64,000 nt of DNA, from the NCBI GenBank assembly GCA_030844895.1, contig CM061233.1, forward strand, positions 28,826,310 through 28,890,309, read 5' to 3'. Position 1 is the first letter of the stretch, and every line of letters begins with the position of its first letter. The translations under genes and the position numbers were made by a program. This DNA is from Ambrosia x helenae (lineage: Eukaryota; Streptophyta; Magnoliopsida; Asterales; Asteraceae). Of this stretch, positions 36,816 through 49,313 are shown piece by piece. Under the pieces are notes generated by a model. That model searched no databases and was not told where the DNA came from. It saw only the letters and a list, made by a program, of their open reading frames with translations.

Positions 36816-38552
36816 TCCTCCCCATGTTACAGAAATTTTGTCCTCAAAATTTGAGGTAGGATATCATCCAAGAATCAATGGTAGTACGACAAAAATAGTC
36901 AACGGACTTGCCGGTACAAATGGCACGAGATGAATTTCCATAATCAACTGAATGCAAAGTGTAAACAATAATTCTGTCAACAAATACTATTGGCGCACCT
37001 CAAACGAAGCAACCAGTGCACCAACTTTTTCATTACACACCACAAGGTGCGTCTGCATTTAAGGCAATAACAAACAAGTTGATGAAAGTGAGACATGTCA
37101 ATAAAAATTCATTCATTATTCCAAGTCGATTGAATATTCACCGCAAGGTGCTGTATCAAATTCCAACAATTCGATTCAACTGAAATGTCGACTTTAAAGA
37201 AACTCATCGACAAAGTATCAAGGATTCATTGCCCACAATGGCCTGACACATCAAGATTAGAAAACAAGCATTACGAGCAACGTAATGATAAAACAAATCA
37301 CTAATGAAACAATTGTTTGATGCGAAGCCCTACAATGGACCTTCACAGGTTTAAAGAATTCAAACATATAACAATTGACACGTGTACAAAGGTCGTGTCT
37401 AATTTGGTGAAAAGAATAAGGAATCAACAAAAATTAAATTCCTTTATAATTGAATGTCGAAGGCCACAAATACAAAAGAAGAGAGATGTAAATCATACTC
37501 AAAAGACATGAACCTTAGAAGCTCAAGAAACAAGATCATCAAGATCTTAAACTGGTTTAAGAAAGCAAGGTCGCGAGTGACACGAACAGGGGAGAATCGA
37601 CAATCACGTGCGTGACAACAAAAGAATGAAACACCCTTACCCATTATTTATATATATAAATATATATACAACAACACATAGGATACCCTCATGATAGAAT
37701 TTCTTAGAACTATCAGGTGCCTGTAAATTTGCAATAACGTGACGTCTACGTTATCAAAAATTTACCTCACCAGATCATCCTATTAACCTCCATCATAAGT
37801 TGTATCACGAGCACTCGTCACATTCATATCATAACACGTATATATAATATGATATAATACAATATTCGTCATGTGCGCCACCTTTCCGAGTGCTCTTCCC
37901 GTCCGCATTCCCGCTTCACAGCATCATCAGCAAAACGAGGTGCCTCATCAAGACGCCTTCGGCCCAAACCGACCTTGATGACACAGCATACTCCGAACCC
38001 GGGATGCGAAACCGCAGATGCTACAAAAATCCCTTAGCCAACTTGTCCAACTAGCGTGACACGTGTGAGTGTTGAAGATACGTCCAAGCTTGAGTCGACA
38101 ACCATTGGCGATACGTATTATATATATTTTACATAACTACACATAATATACAAACAAGTAGATTGTTCCTCATACCAAGAAACAATGACTCAGCTAACTC
38201 TATGTGAATAACCGCTCTGAAGTCTAAAACGATGACTCGCCAGTCACCAGTGAGGTATGCCTAACCACCACGTGTTATTATCCTTTCTATATACCACTAT
38301 AGAAAATACCGACTTCCTATTCACATAAGAAAATAATCGTTCCTTGCGCCGAAGGAATGTACGCTGAGCTAGTGTGATACACTAATAGTCACGCAACTGA
38401 TTTGGCAACGGTTGGAATTTCAGTTCCTAGGCGTTCACGCTAAATATCATGTCTTAGAAATTTTGGTCCCTACTTCAAAACAAACTCAGGTTAAAGCCTA
38501 GATATCTACCTAGACACCTAATTCGCTAAAACCTATGGCTCTGATACCAAAC
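36816..38552 (-). other. Level C internal domain 2 (non-coding)
   Basis: It is 1,737 bp, the same length as the other internal domains and without visible differences from internal domain 1. Confidence 0.9.
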
Positions 38553-41500
38553 TGTCACACCCCGACTTTTCCCTTGTCGGATGCGACGTTTGGTGCCTTT
38601 GCCAGCGCAGCGGAAAGTTGCATCTAAGACTCTTATTTCCTGAACGCCATTGCTAACCCTCTAGGATCCCCGATCCCAATACGTCGACTACTCCAACCGT
38701 GCCGTTACCAAAGTTTAAACCTGAAAGACATACTTAAAAAGTCAACATAAAGCTGGTGAGTTCATAAGTTTTCTTTTGTAATAGAGTTGTTGTAAGTTCG
38801 GAAAGATCATATCTGTTACTACTATGTTATGAGAACGTTAGCTAGACGTTAAGTGTTTTACTACTACGGTTGGGAACCCATTACTAAACCGGTATAAGTG
38901 TTGAAGCCAGCCCAGACGGACGGGATTACCGATGCCTCGGCAACCCCAAAGTGTTAGAGACAATATGCACCCGCCCGGCTCCCAGCCGTCGGGTGGGGTT
39001 TGTAAGGCCCAATAGATCTATCCACATTTCCCTCGTTGTGCATCCCCGCACATTCATGGTTTCCCCCTGGGACTTTCCGTAAAAGCCGTATAGTAACATA
39101 AAGTGTCCATAGTATAACATGATCTTTAAAACAATGTAAGTAGTACGCATGTTTCTTCCCCGAATGTAAAAACCAGTAAAAGCAGGGTCGTGACACTCAC
39201 GCACCCATTTCATTTTTCAAAAACTTGTTCGTTTGGAATTCCTCGGGTTTTCATAAAAGATGCATGTCTTCCACCCCGAAAACATTTATAAAACGGTAAA
39301 AAGTGGGGTCATGAACTCACCTCAATTTCCATGCTAAGCTAGCAAACAAGCCCGAAGCTTTGACCGACTTCCTTGTGCCCTAATACAACAAAGGACACCT
39401 TAAAGTCTATCACATATAAACCTAGCCTATTATCCGGCTAAAAGATAGTTTATCCAACTATCTAGACTCGTGTGTAACTCGAGTACTAATATGCCTTAAC
39501 TCGACGAACCGATCGTGACTTATCTTACTTATGCGTCAACACACGACATAGTACCCAAGTTGCGCACTTGTCACTATTCGTGTGTACACCACGTTGGACT
39601 AATATTACGAAACGTATAACTTATCCCGAGCCATAGCTCGTCTTATAATTATATTTTAGGAAAATATTCTTTGATGAAAATATAAGTATAGTTATTTAAA
39701 ATCGATTAATAACAATATCGCTTCTTTTCCAATCTTTAAAGGTTTCAAAATATTAACTTTTTGTATAATTCTTTTCTCCAATACGCTGAGCGTTTTGTAA
39801 TTCAAAATCGTTAAAATAGAAATGTTTTAGTTACTAAAATCTTTAAAGGTTGACGCAATTGACGCTCAGTAAATAATATGCATTTGTTTTGGAAATAGCG
39901 TTCGACGTTTTTCTTTAAATGTTGCAAGAAATCACTTGTCGAGAACCTTTTTGCGATATTGTAGAAAACTACATTTGTCAAAATACTTGAAGGTTGTTTA
40001 TAATGAAATATACAAGAAATATCGCCTTCGTTTATGCTTATAAATTTTATAAAATTTCGGCAGAGTTTCCTCTGTTTTCGTACAAACCAGGCAACACAAG
40101 TCGCCTACAATTTTCCCAAAAATCAATATCCAATACAAGACTTTATACGCTACGACAACTTTTGTAAATATACATATTTACATAAGTATTCATATTTATA
40201 TAAATATACTTGTATGCAAATGGTCCAACAATTTTAGTCCGACGACAAAACACAAGTCACGTTTTAATATCCAAGTTTTCGTTTATCTTCGTAAATGGTT
40301 CGTCGCGAGTTAACACATCTTATTCGTTTATATTTATAATATGTTTTATAAATACAAGTTCAAAATATAACAATTAAATTATACCGAATCGCATACGTGA
40401 GACCCGACACGCCACTTTATCTCGGATGATGTGTAGACAGAAGCCGAGTCTGACCCGTTGACTGCGCATTTGACCGAACCAGTATGTTTGACCAGATCTG
40501 ACCCGGGTTTGACTGAGTTGACCAGTTGTTGACCGAGTTAACTCAGTTTGACCAGATCTGAAACGAGTCCGGATCTGAGTTGGAACCAGACCCGAACCAC
40601 AACCTTAACCCAATTGGACTTGACCCGAGTGACCCGAACCACAGCCACAATCACGAGATAAACTCGAGCCAAGATCTGACCCGAGGCAAACCCGCGACAA
40701 GAAATCAACCTGGAACCGAACCATGACCCGAGCACCAAAACAGACCCGAAATAACTCCTAGATCGGACCACCACATGACCACCGAGAACCTTAACCACCA
40801 TCCAACCCAACCCGACCCTACCGTGAACCATAGCCACCACGGGACCACCACCTGCTCCGAACCCAACCAAGCTCGCGTTCACCGCCAAGAACCCCAAACC
40901 AACCCGGACCAAAACCAAACCATATACCCGAACAAACCATCTCCCTGTGATGCCTTAAACCTCCATATCTGACCCACTCCTAAACCACCGGTTGGACCAC
41001 CTACACCACCACAATCGGCCCCCTTTTCCGCCGACAACCACCGTCGCAGACCACCATCACGAAAGCCCATCTGACCCGAGTCTCTGCTGCACCCCAACCC
41101 CTAACACGACCAGTCCTCAGCCTGATTTGCGCTCAAAAACACGCGCCGCCCCTGCTCCCTTGAACCACCACCGTCTCAGCCCTAATTGGGCTTTAAAAGG
41201 CCACCGCCGCCGCCACCTGTAACCATGGTGGTTGGCCGGCTTGTTTTTGAGGAGAAGGAGAGAGAGATGCGGGATGGGTTGTGAGAGAGAGACTGAACGA
41301 GAGAGAGAGAGAGGTGAGGGAGAGAGTTTTAGAGAGAGAGTAGAGAGAGAGAGAGATTGCAGAGATTTGAGGGGGGGGGGGGTGTTTGGCCGCGGGTATC
41401 AAATGGAGGAAGAAGAAGATAAGGTTGCTTTTATAGCTAGGGTTGGTAGGTAGGTGAGGTATACCGCGTATCGAACCCGTACAAACGTAAAACGTCTCGG

Positions 41501-41766
41501 TTTTATCTTAGGCCCGCTAATAAATTATAAAAAGTAGTCGGTTTTGTTCGAAATGCAAAACCGAGCATAGATATAAATATTTTTGATGCCCGACGCGTGT
41601 TTTCAGAACACGCGTTTAAATCGCGTTAATTTAACCGGTCACAGTTTCGATTGTAAAAACGGTCAGTAAACTTCCGAAACTCAATAATTAACAATATTTA
41701 AAATAAATATTTAATTTTAATAATAAAAATCACGTCGGTGTAGATCGGAAGTTCCCGGGTGTCACA
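38553..41766 (-). repeat. Level C LTR 3
   Basis: It is 3,214 bp. Private features are one extra A near 39171, a GA run longer by one unit near 41300 and a 12-base G run. Confidence 0.93.
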
Positions 41767-43503
41767 TCCTCCCCATGTTACAGAAATTTTGTCCTCAAAA
41801 TTTGAGGTAGGATATCATCCAAGAATCAATGGTAGTACGACAAAAATAGTCAACGGACTTGCCGGTACAAATGGCACGAGATGAATTTCCATAATCAACT
41901 GAATGCAAAGTGTAAACAATAATTCTGTCAACAAATACTATTGGCGCACCTCAAACGAAGCAACCAGTGCACCAACTTTTTCATTACACACCACAAGGTG
42001 CGTCTGCATTTAAGGCAATAACAAACAAGTTGATGAAAGTGAGACATGTCAATAAAAATTCATTCATTATTCCAAGTCAATTGAATATTCACCGCAAGGT
42101 GCTGTATCAAATTCCAACAATTCGATTCAACTGAAATGTCGACTTTAAAGAAACTCATCGACAAAGTATCAAGGATTCATTGCCCACAATGGCCTGACAC
42201 ATCAAGATTAGAAAACAAGCATTACGAGCAACGTAATGATAAAACAAATCACTAATGAAACAATTGTTTGATGCGAAGCCCTACAATGGACCTTCACAGG
42301 TTTAAAGAATTCAAACATATAACAATTGACACGTGTACAAAGGTCGTGTCTAATTTGGTGAAAAGAATAAGGAATCAACAAAAATTAAATTCCTTTATAA
42401 TTGAATGTCGAAGGCCACAAATACAAAAGAAGAGAGATGTAAATCATACTCAAAAGACATGAACCTTAGAAGCTCAAGAAACAAGATCATCAAGATCTTA
42501 AACTGGTTTAAGAAAGCAAGGTCGCGAGTGACACGAACAGGGGAGAATCGACAATCACGTGCGTGACAACAAAAGAATGAAACACCCTTACCCATTATTT
42601 ATATATATAAATATATATACAACAACACATAGGATACCCTCATGATAGAATTTCTTAGAACTATCAGGTGCCTGTAAATTTGCAATAACGTGACGTCTAC
42701 GTTATCAAAAATTTACCTCACCAGATCATCCTATTAACCTCCATCATAAGTTGTATCACGAGCACTCGTCACATTCATATCATAACACGTATATATAATA
42801 TGATATAATACAATATTCGTCGTGTGCGCCACCTTTCCGAGTGCTCTTCCCGTCCGCATTCCCGCTTCACAGCATCATCAGCAAAACGAGGTGCCTCATC
42901 AAGACGCCTTCGGCCCAAACCGACCTTGATGACACAGCATACTCCGAACCCGGGATGCGAAACCGCAGATGCTACAAAAATCCCTTAGCCAACTTGTCCA
43001 ACTAGCGTGACACGTGTGAGTGTTGAAGATACGTCCAAGCTTGAGTCGACAACCATTGGCGATACGTATTATATATATTTTACATAACTACACATAATAT
43101 ACAAACAAGTAGATTGTTCCTCATACCAAGAAACAATGACTCAGCTAACTCTATGTGAATAACCGCTCTGAAGTCTAAAACGATGACTCGCCAGTCACCA
43201 GTGAGGTATGCCTAACCACCACGTGTTATTATCCTTTCTATATACCACTATAGAAAATACCGACTTCCTATTCACATAAGAAAATAATCGTTCCTTGCGC
43301 CGAAGGAATGTACGCTGAGCTAGTGTGATACACTAATAGTCACGCAACTGATTTGGCAACGGTTGGAATTTCAGTTCCTAGGCGTTCACGCTAAATATCA
43401 TGTCTTAGAAATTTTGGTCCCTACTTCAAAACAAACTCAGGTTAAAGCCTAGATATCTACCTAGACACCTAATTCGCTAAAACCTATGGCTCTGATACCA
43501 AAC
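41767..43503 (-). other. Level C internal domain 3 (non-coding)
   Basis: It is 1,737 bp and carries at least two private substitutions compared with the other internal domains: an A near 42079 (G elsewhere) and a G near 42822 (A elsewhere). Confidence 0.9.
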
Positions 43504-46500
43504 TGTCACACCCCGACTTTTCCCTTGTCGGATGCGACGTTTGGTGCCTTTGCCAGCGCAGCGGAAAGTTGCATCTAAGACTCTTATTTCCTGAACGCCA
43601 TTGCTAACCCTCTAGGATCCCCGATCCCAATACGTCGACTACTCCAACCGTGCCGTTACCAAAGTTTAAACCTGAAAGACATACTTAAAAAGTCAACATA
43701 AAGCTGGTGAGTTCATAAGTTTTCTTTTGTAATAGAGTTGTTGTAAGTTCGGAAAGATCATATCTGTTACTACTATGTTATGAGAACGTTAGCTAGACGT
43801 TAAGTGTTTTACTACTACGGTTGGGAACCCATTACTAAACCGGTATAAGTGTTGAAGCCAGCCCAGACGGACGGGATTACCGATGCCTCGGCAACCCCAA
43901 AGTGTTAGAGACAATATGCACCCGCCCGGCTCCCAGCCGTCGGGTGGGGTTTGTAAGGCCCAATAGATCTATCCACATTTCCCTCGTTGTGCATCCCCGC
44001 ACATTCATGGTTTCCCCCTGGGACTTTCCGTAAAAGCCGTATAGTAACATAAAGTGTCCATAGTATAACATGATCTTTAAAACAATGTAAGTAGTACGCA
44101 TGTTTCTTCCCCGAATGTAAAACCAGTAAAAGCAGGGTCGTGACACTCACGCACCCATTTCATTTTTCAAAAACTTGTTCGTTTGGAATTCCTCGGGTTT
44201 TCATAAAAGATGCATGTCTTCCACCCCGAAAACATTTATAAAACGGTAAAAAGTGGGGTCATGAACTCACCTCAATTTCCATGCTAAGCTAGCAAACAAG
44301 CCCGAAGCTTTGACCGACTTCCTTGTGCCCTAATACAACAAAGGACACCTTAAAGTCTATCACATATAAACCTAGCCTATTATCCGGCTAAAAGATAGTT
44401 TATCCAACTATCTAGACTCGTGTGTAACTCGAGTACTAATATGCCTTAACTCGACGAACCGATCGTGACTTATCTTACTTATGCGTCAACACACGACATA
44501 GTACCCAAGTTGCGCACTTGTCACTATTCGTGTGTACACCACGTTGGACTAATATTACGAAACGTATAACTTATCCCGAGCCGTAGCTCGTCTTATAATT
44601 ATATTTTAGGAAAATATTCTTTGATGAAAATATAAGTATAGTTATTTAAAATCGATTAATAACAATATCGCTTCTTTTCCAATCTTTAAAGGTTTCAAAA
44701 TATTAACTTTTTGTATAATTCTTTTCTCCAATACGCTGAGCGTTTTGTAATTCAAAATCGTTAAAATAGAAATGTTTTAGTTACTAAAATCTTTAAAGGT
44801 TGACGCAATTGACGCTCAGTAAATAATATGCATTTGTTTTGGAAATAGCGTTCGACGTTTTTCTTTAAATGTTGCAAGAAATCACTTGTCGAGAACCTTT
44901 TTGCGATATTGTAGAAAACTACATTTGTCAAAATACTTGAAGGTTGTTTATAATGAAATATACAAGAAATATCGCCTTCGTTTATGCTTATAAATTTTAT
45001 AAAATTTCGGCAGAGTTTCCTCTGTTTTCGTACAAACCAGGCAACACAAGTCGCCTACAATTTTCCCAAAAATCAATATCCAATACAAGACTTTATACGC
45101 TACGACAACTTTTGTAAATATACATATTTACATAAGTATTCATATTTATATAAATATACTTGTATGCAAATGGTCCAACAATTTTAGTCCGACGACAAAA
45201 CACAAGTCACGTTTTAATATCCAAGTTTTCGTTTATCTTCGTAAATGGTTCGTCGCGAGTTAACACATCTTATTCGTTTATATTTATAATATGTTTTATA
45301 AATACAAGTTCAAAATATAACAATTAAATTATACCGAATCGCATACGTGAGACCCGACACGCCACTTTATCTCGGATGATGTGTAGACAGAAGCCGAGTC
45401 TGACCCGTTGACTGCGCATTTGACCGAACCAGTATGTTTGACCAGATCTGACCCGGGTTTGACTGAGTTGACCAGTTGTTGACCGAGTTAACTCAGTTTG
45501 ACCAGATCTGAAACGAGTCCGGATCTGAGTTGGAACCAGACCCGAACCACAACCTTAACCCAATTGGACTTGACCCGAGTGACCCGAACCACAGCCACAA
45601 TCACGAGATAAACTCGAGCCAAGATCTGACCCGAGGCAAACCCGCGACAAGAAATCAACCTGGAACCGAACCATGACCCGAGCACCAAAACAGACCCGAA
45701 ATAACTCCTAGATCGGACCACCACATGACCACCGAGAACCTTAACCACCATCCAACCCAACCCGACCCTACCGTGAACCATAGCCACCACGGGACCACCA
45801 CCTGCTCCGAACCCAACCAAGCTCGCGTTCACCGCCAAGAACCCCAAACCAACCCGGACCAAAACCAAACCATATACCCGAACAAACCATCTCCCTGTGA
45901 TGCCTTAAACCTCCATATCTGACCCACTCCTAAACCACCGGTTGGACCACCTACACCACCACAATCGGCCCCCTTTTCCGCCGACAACCACCGTCGCAGA
46001 CCACCATCACGAAAGCCCATCTGACCCGAGTCTCTGCTGCACCCCAACCCCTAACACGACCAGTCCTCAGCCTGATTTGCGCTCAAAAACACGCGCCGCC
46101 CCTGCTCCCTTGAACCACCACCGTCTCAGCCCTAATTGGGCTTTAAAAGGCCACCGTCGCCGCCACCTGTAACCATGGTGGTTGGCCGGCTTGTTTTTGA
46201 GGAGAAGGAGAGAGAGAGATGCGGGATGGGTTGTGAGAGAGAGACTGAACGAGAGAGAGAGAGGTGAGGGAGAGAGTTTTAGAGAGAGAGTAGAGAGAGA
46301 GAGAGAGATTGCAGAGATTTGAGGGGGGGGGGGTGTTTGGCTGCGGGTATCAAATGGAGGAAGAAGAAGATAAGGTTGCTTTTATAGCTAGGGTTGGTAG
46401 GTAGGTGAGGTATACCGCGTATCGAACCCGTACAAACGTAAAACGTCTCGGTTTTATCTTAGGCCCGCTAATAAATTATAAAAAGTAGTCGGTTTTGTTC

Positions 46501-46717
46501 GAAATGCAAAACCGAGCATAGATATAAATATTTTTGATGCCCGACGCGTGTTTTCAGAACACGCGTTTAAATCGCGTTAATTTAACCGGTCACAGTTTCG
46601 ATTGTAAAAACGGTCAGTAAACTTCCGAAACTCAATAATTAACAATATTTAAAATAAATATTTAATTTTAATAATAAAAATCACGTCGGTGTAGATCGGA
46701 AGTTGCCGGGTGTCACA
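43504..46717 (-). repeat. Level C LTR 4 (5' terminal LTR)
   Basis: It is 3,214 bp and the most distinct copy, with at least four private substitutions (near 44583, 46157, 46342 and 46705) and longer GA runs. It ends at 46717 against the GTATA target duplication. Confidence 0.93.
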
Positions 46718-48435
46718 GTATAATTTTCGAGTCGGTTAGATAGTGTTTTTATTAGTTTTAGGCTTGTACTGGTCTATTTTATTTAGTATAGGTTTTTATA
46801 TATTTTTATTAGTTTTGTGTCATTTTTATTACTTATGTGTTTATTTTATATTTTGTAGGTGTTCATGGACGTTGGAGCGTAAACGAGCAACTTTGGTCAA
46901 GCCAAGAACACCCGAGCCTAGAACACGAAGTTATAATGCTATATATAAATAATAGTATATTAGATATAATATTAATAATAAACTAATAGTAATAATAATA
47001 TGTTTAATAATAATAAAAAAAAAATAAATGAAATAAAACCAAAAAGTTGCTTTGGTCTTCCCAAAGCCCAACACGAGGAGGGCAACACATTTATAGTGGA
47101 GGCGGCATATTATAAAAGCAAAAGAGCTGCGCAGAGATTAGAGACGAATATTCTAAGAAGAGGCCGCAAATATTAGAGAGAGAGGAAGGCAGCGCACAAT
47201 ATTGGGAGAGGAGAGCAGAGGATCGACTTTCAAAGGAGCAGAATTATTAGAGGCGTAGGTCAAAGGGTGAAGCATTGGTGCGAGCACGGGTTGTTTCTAC
47301 TTTAATTATTTATTTATTTGCTATCCGTTGTTAACATCATGATTTTTACTGGCTTTTATTGTTTTGATTTTATCATGACTTTTATTGGCTAGACCTTTTT
47401 AACTACCTAGGTTTTGATGAATACTCATGATTGATTGAACGTTTTTATGGTTTTTTGGAACTTTGACTATGGGTTGATGGTTTAGTAAAGACTTTGATTA
47501 TTTTTGATCTGGTGTATATGCGTACCTAGTTTTGTTCAGTTAATAATTATTTACTCCACATGCGTTTTTGTGAATGTCTTTCATGTATGAATGCGTGTTA
47601 GGTTGTGGACTGTGTGTTAACAACTAGTTTATGGTAAATTGCTAGTGTTTTCCATAGGAGTGGTTTTTGTTGATTGAGTAGTTCTAGGTATTCTTCCAAT
47701 TCCAATAGCTGTAAGGTGCGGATTGTCGATATGTCTAGGGTGTTAAATTGCTAGATCTAGATGCTTTGTAAGAAGATCTTCCTAGTTTCCTTACCACTAC
47801 TTGCGTATCGAGTCAGGTCAGGTTTTCTATAGTTACCCCTTGCACTCTTAGTGTAGTGAGGCTTTCGCGCTGTAAGGTAGACTGTCTAGCGGTACTTTAT
47901 CATCAGAGTAGGTAAGCCTGTAAGGGTAACCTCTCAATCGTAGTTTAACGGCTTATAGGTAACCTTAGGTTTCTCCTTGAGAAGGGTCGAGGGTCCTCTA
48001 GTTTATCCTGTAAGTTTAGTATTTGAAGATCCCGGTTCCATAGCTAGTTCCATAACCATAGAAGTTCGTTAGTCATGAGTAGGATTCTAACTTAGGTAGT
48101 ACCTTCACCATCATTTGAATTTGATTCAACTCAGTTCGCTTCTTTAGTTCGGTTAGTTTATTTTAGTTAAGCTTTATTTTTCTTGAATTTAGTTTTAGTA
48201 AACCCCCCTCTAAAAATAATAAATAGTTTTATTTAAGTTTTAGATAAGTTTTCGAGTCTAGTTACCGTCTTCCATTAGAGTCTTGTGGGTTCGATATCCG
48301 ACTTACTTTAGCTTTACTAGAGTCGATAGGTTCACTTGCCTGTCAGTAGTTTAGTTTTAGAGAGTCTAGAGTATTACTAGTGTCTAGTTTTAGGTTTAAT
48401 TTAGTTATTTTTATTAAACTACTTTTAGCACATCA

Positions 48436-48522
48436 ATTATGTTTTGAAATAAATAAAATTTAGACATGATTAGTCTTGTACAAAAAAATGTTTAATAATT
48501 GGGAAAAAAACGCGATGTTACA
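48436..48522 (-). repeat. 5' LTR of level A, last part
   Basis: It resumes with ATTATGTTTTGAAATAAA exactly as at 23059-23145 of the other LTR and ends in GCGATGTTACA, followed by the target duplication ATAAG (48523-48527). Confidence 0.92.
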
Positions 48523-48527
48523 ATAAG

Positions 48528-49313
48528 TTAAATTATATAAAAAATAAAATCATAAGAAATATATTTAGAAATCTAACGGGTCATTTTTAGCAAACTAACA
48601 AGTTTTATTCACTATCCGATGGGTAATTACCCGACGGACGGAAATGAGGCACAATTAGGTATGAGATTGACATTACCAATATCTGTCCCAAACTGTCTTA
48701 TTTCCATCCCTAGCTCTAATTAAGCGTTGATTGATACAAGAGTTACATTCCTAAATTATATCTTGAACTAGTATGTAGGGACCCATGTGTTGCGTCGTGA
48801 CCATTAAACCGAACAAAGAGTAGACGTAAAAACACTGAACCACGCATGCCTTGCAACGTGTTAACGTGCTAAACATAGATCGAAAGGTAAAACATATAAA
48901 AGATTAACTAAGTCGAGCTAGGGCCTACATGTTGCGACGAAATGATCAACTGGGAAACTAGAAGTAAAAAATATAGACGCACGTCACAACGTGTTAACTC
49001 ACAAAATTTTGACCATTTAAACGAAATATTTAAAAAAGATAAATATATGTAGGGGACGAAAGTTTAAAGTGAAGGATTAAAAATGAAAAATATATTGCGA
49101 CAAATTGTAAAAGATTAAAAGCAACAAAAAAAAAAAATCACAAAATGACAAAATATGTTACTATTGCTAAGTAACCCATAAAATGAAAAATATATTGTGA
49201 CAAATTGTAAAAGTATTGATATAGGTTTTGGTTTGGGTTTGCAACCAACAAAAGAGTTGCAGTGGAGGTCACATAATGACTATGGAATAGGGATTGTGGA
49301 ACCATACACCACT
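48528..49313. other. Intergenic DNA with possible Helitron traces
   Basis: No gene is seen. ACTAGTATGTAGGGACCC near 48768, followed by GTTGCGTCG, looks like the reversed 3' end of a Helitron, and a related GCCTACATGTTGCGACG occurs near 48922. Both are too decayed for firm calls. Confidence 0.3.

Larger units (their letters stand above)
28657..46717 (-). mobile_element. Level C: tandem array of a non-autonomous LTR retrotransposon (4 LTRs, 3 internal domains)
   Basis: It is 18,061 bp of LTR-internal-LTR-internal-LTR-internal-LTR, flanked once by the duplication GTATA (28652-28656, 46718-46722). LTRs: 28657-31868, 33606-36815, 38553-41766, 43504-46717. Internal domains: 31869-33605, 36816-38552, 41767-43503, each 1,737 bp. 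The unit period is 4,947-4,951 bp. The primer binding sites and polypurine tracts give - orientation. Private base changes and G-run or GA-run lengths separate the copies, arguing against a simple assembly duplication. No retroelement protein is encoded. Confidence 0.95.
28612..48435 (+). mobile_element. Level B: solo LTR split by the level C array
   Basis: Its ends are TGATGT (28612) and ACATCA (48435), flanked by the duplication ATTAT (28607-28611, 48436-48440). Without the level C insertion it is about 1,758 bp (28612-28656 plus 46723-48435). No internal domain, primer binding site or second LTR is present, so it is a solo LTR left by LTR-LTR recombination. TATAAAAG at 47111-47118 suggests + orientation. 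The 3' part (GGGTTCGATATCCGACTTAC, then ACTTGCC) resembles Ty3/gypsy Athila/Tat LTRs; that assignment is inference. Confidence 0.82.
21208..48522 (-). mobile_element. Level A: non-autonomous LTR retrotransposon (LARD-like), interrupted by levels B and C
   Basis: The LTRs are 1.94 kb (21208-23145 and 26760-28611 plus 48436-48522). The whole is flanked by the 5-bp duplication ATAAG (21203-21207, 48523-48527). The primer binding site (26745-26756) and polypurine tract (near 23146-23160) place it on the - strand. The internal domain 23146-26759 has no gag or pol, so it must have been mobilised by another element's proteins. The two LTRs differ at roughly twenty positions by eye, which is clearly more than the copies of level C differ from each other. 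Confidence 0.92.

Noticed and set aside
46743..46952. 69-codon open frame at the start of the second part of level B
   Set aside because: It lies inside a solo LTR, is Leu/Phe-rich by AT composition and has no domain.
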